From JBJXFK01 sp046155505 (GTDB taxonomy: Bacteria; Planctomycetota; Phycisphaerae; UBA1845; Fen-1342): a DNA stretch of 6,945 nt. This document shows positions 6,222 to 6,945 of the stretch, piece after piece (position 1 is the stretch's first letter; every line of letters begins with the position of its first letter). Where the stretch lies: positions 1-6,945 of the forward strand of contig JBJXFK010000133.1 in NCBI GenBank assembly GCA_046155505.1, read 5' to 3'. The position numbers and the translations under genes were made by a program. The notes below the pieces were generated by a model. That model did no database searches. It saw only the letters and a list, made by a program, of their open reading frames with translations, and was not told the DNA's origin.

Positions 6222-6275
6222 AAAAAAGTAGAGCGGCACCGGCATAGGGGGGGGGACTGCGTGCCGACGCCGCTC
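6222..6275 (-). terminator. Rho-independent terminator after the acyltransferase gene
   Basis: Read on the minus strand, GAGCGGC-GT-CGGCA (6275 to 6262) pairs with TGCCG-GT-GCCGCTC (6244 to 6231). This is a 14-bp stem if the central GT/GT pairs are counted as two G.U wobbles. The loop is 17 bases and contains nine consecutive C. Three bases after the stem comes TTTTTT (6227-6222). On the plus strand the same centre would be two A.C mismatches, so the structure favours leftward transcripts. It lies about 120 bases after the acyltransferase stop and separates that unit from the envelope cluster. Confidence 0.72.
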
Positions 6276-6397
6276 TTGGGAGCTCAGTGCAATCCGCCTA
6301 TGGACGGCGACTGTCGGCGCTGCCGGTCAGAAATCTTGGCGTCAAACATGACGACGAATCGTCAGCGTGCGACGCGATGTGCTCTACAACTGCAAGC

Positions 6398-6945
6398 CTA
6401 TTCACTCTTCGTCGGAGCATCGGCCACATTCGGCGGCGCTGCCGGCGTAGCGGCCTTTTCGCTACCGTCGGCCCAGTTCGGATCGCCCTGCAGCCGCCGA
6501 TACATGCCTGGCTTCAGCGTCTTGAGCGCCAAACCGACCGGGAAACGCAGATCGAGTTTCGCAGGGAACGGATGCGGAATGAATCCGAGCGATTCCTTGA
6601 ACGCCTCAAGACTCGCGATGCTGCTCTTCAGCGAATAGTGAGCCTTGGTCAGGCCGCATCGGGCGGCGAAATACAGCGCCGAAAACACGACCGCGTCATT
6701 CGGCCGATTCGCGAGCCGATCGGTATGCGATGCCAGCGTATCGATATACGCCACGTCATCAACGCAGCGAACAATCGTCCACGAGCACAGCTTGCCGTCG
6801 GTCTTTTCTCGCGCACCGATGATCGTCGTACCCGGCCAGTCGCGCAGCTCGCGCCAGCTCTCCGCGAACTTATGCGCCTCGTAGACGGTGTTCCAGCTCG
6901 TCCGCGTGACGTGGCTGTTCCACACCTCGACCGCCTCGGCCGCGA
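6398..6945 (-). CDS. GNAT-fold N-acyltransferase, FemAB/BioF2-like, C-terminal 181 residues (5' end outside window)
   Basis: The frame is open from the right edge to TAG at 6400-6398; the GTG at 6925 is internal, since sense codons (AAEAVE) precede it and no start with a ribosome site is seen. The core reads as the second half of an Acetyltransf_6/FemAB-like GNAT domain: strands TTIIGARE and CSWTIVRCVDDVAYIDTLAS, the RPNDAVVFSALYFAARCGLTKAHY helix-strand in the usual place of the 'rp...l...a...G...y' pattern, and the helix LEAFKESLGF, matching the typical 'gl..FK..fG' ending. A low-complexity Ala/Pro tail (about the last 30 residues) follows. Such enzymes move acyl or aminoacyl groups to amines in peptidoglycan, polysaccharide or lipid precursors; the substrate here is unknown. 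A terminator follows, so it is the last gene of its unit and probably unrelated to the envelope cluster. Confidence 0.85.
   Translation of the reverse strand, partial: AAEAVEVWNSHVTRTSWNTVYEAHKFAESWRELRDWPGTTIIGAREKTDGKLCSWTIVRCVDDVAYIDTLASHTDRLANRPNDAVVFSALYFAARCGLTKAHYSLKSSIASLEAFKESLGFIPHPFPAKLDLRFPVGLALKTLKPGMYRRLQGDPNWADGSEKAATPAAPPNVADAPTKSE

Noticed and set aside
6009..6638. Plus-strand open frame of 209 codons across the terminator and into the acyltransferase gene
   Set aside because: It has no ribosome site and a His/Arg-rich start, runs through a terminator stem, and its second half is antisense to the GNAT domain.

Overview
This GC-rich window reads almost entirely leftward (minus strand). 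It looks like part of a Gram-negative (diderm) genome. A 726-residue protein has a signal peptide, a helical periplasmic part and a C-terminal outer-membrane beta-barrel ending in Phe, and two very small secreted proteins, at least one with a good lipobox, stand beside it. The mix of tiny lipoprotein-like peptides, an oversized barrel and an Ig-repeat surface protein would fit Planctomycetota or a similar environmental lineage. That placement is inference; no marker gene is present.

Layout from right to left, in the direction of transcription. (1) 6398-6945: the 3' part of a GNAT-fold N-acyltransferase gene of the FemAB/BioF2-like type, followed at 6222-6275 by a convincing rho-independent terminator. 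(2) 5722-6221: about 500 bases with no supportable gene and one orphan hairpin. (3) 5693-5721: a near-consensus sigma70-type promoter. (4) The cluster it should drive: a 65-aa secreted protein (5400-5597), a 63-aa lipoprotein (5166-5357), the helical-plus-barrel outer-membrane protein (2957-5137), and a divergent FecR-like exported protein (1840-2892). (5) A 226-base gap holding a weaker candidate promoter. (6) 1-1613: the N-terminal 537 residues of an exported, bacterial-Ig-like repeat protein that runs off the left edge.

Read together, 5693 to 1 looks like a cell-envelope or surface-display locus: an outer-membrane barrel, small lipid-anchored partners, a FecR-type periplasmic or surface domain, and a large Ig-repeat protein as the possible displayed product. 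The helical-domain-then-barrel layout resembles that of TPR/barrel exporters such as the Slam (DUF560, type XI secretion) family, and the presence of small lipoproteins beside it makes that comparison attractive. Homology to Slam cannot be shown from sequence reading alone.
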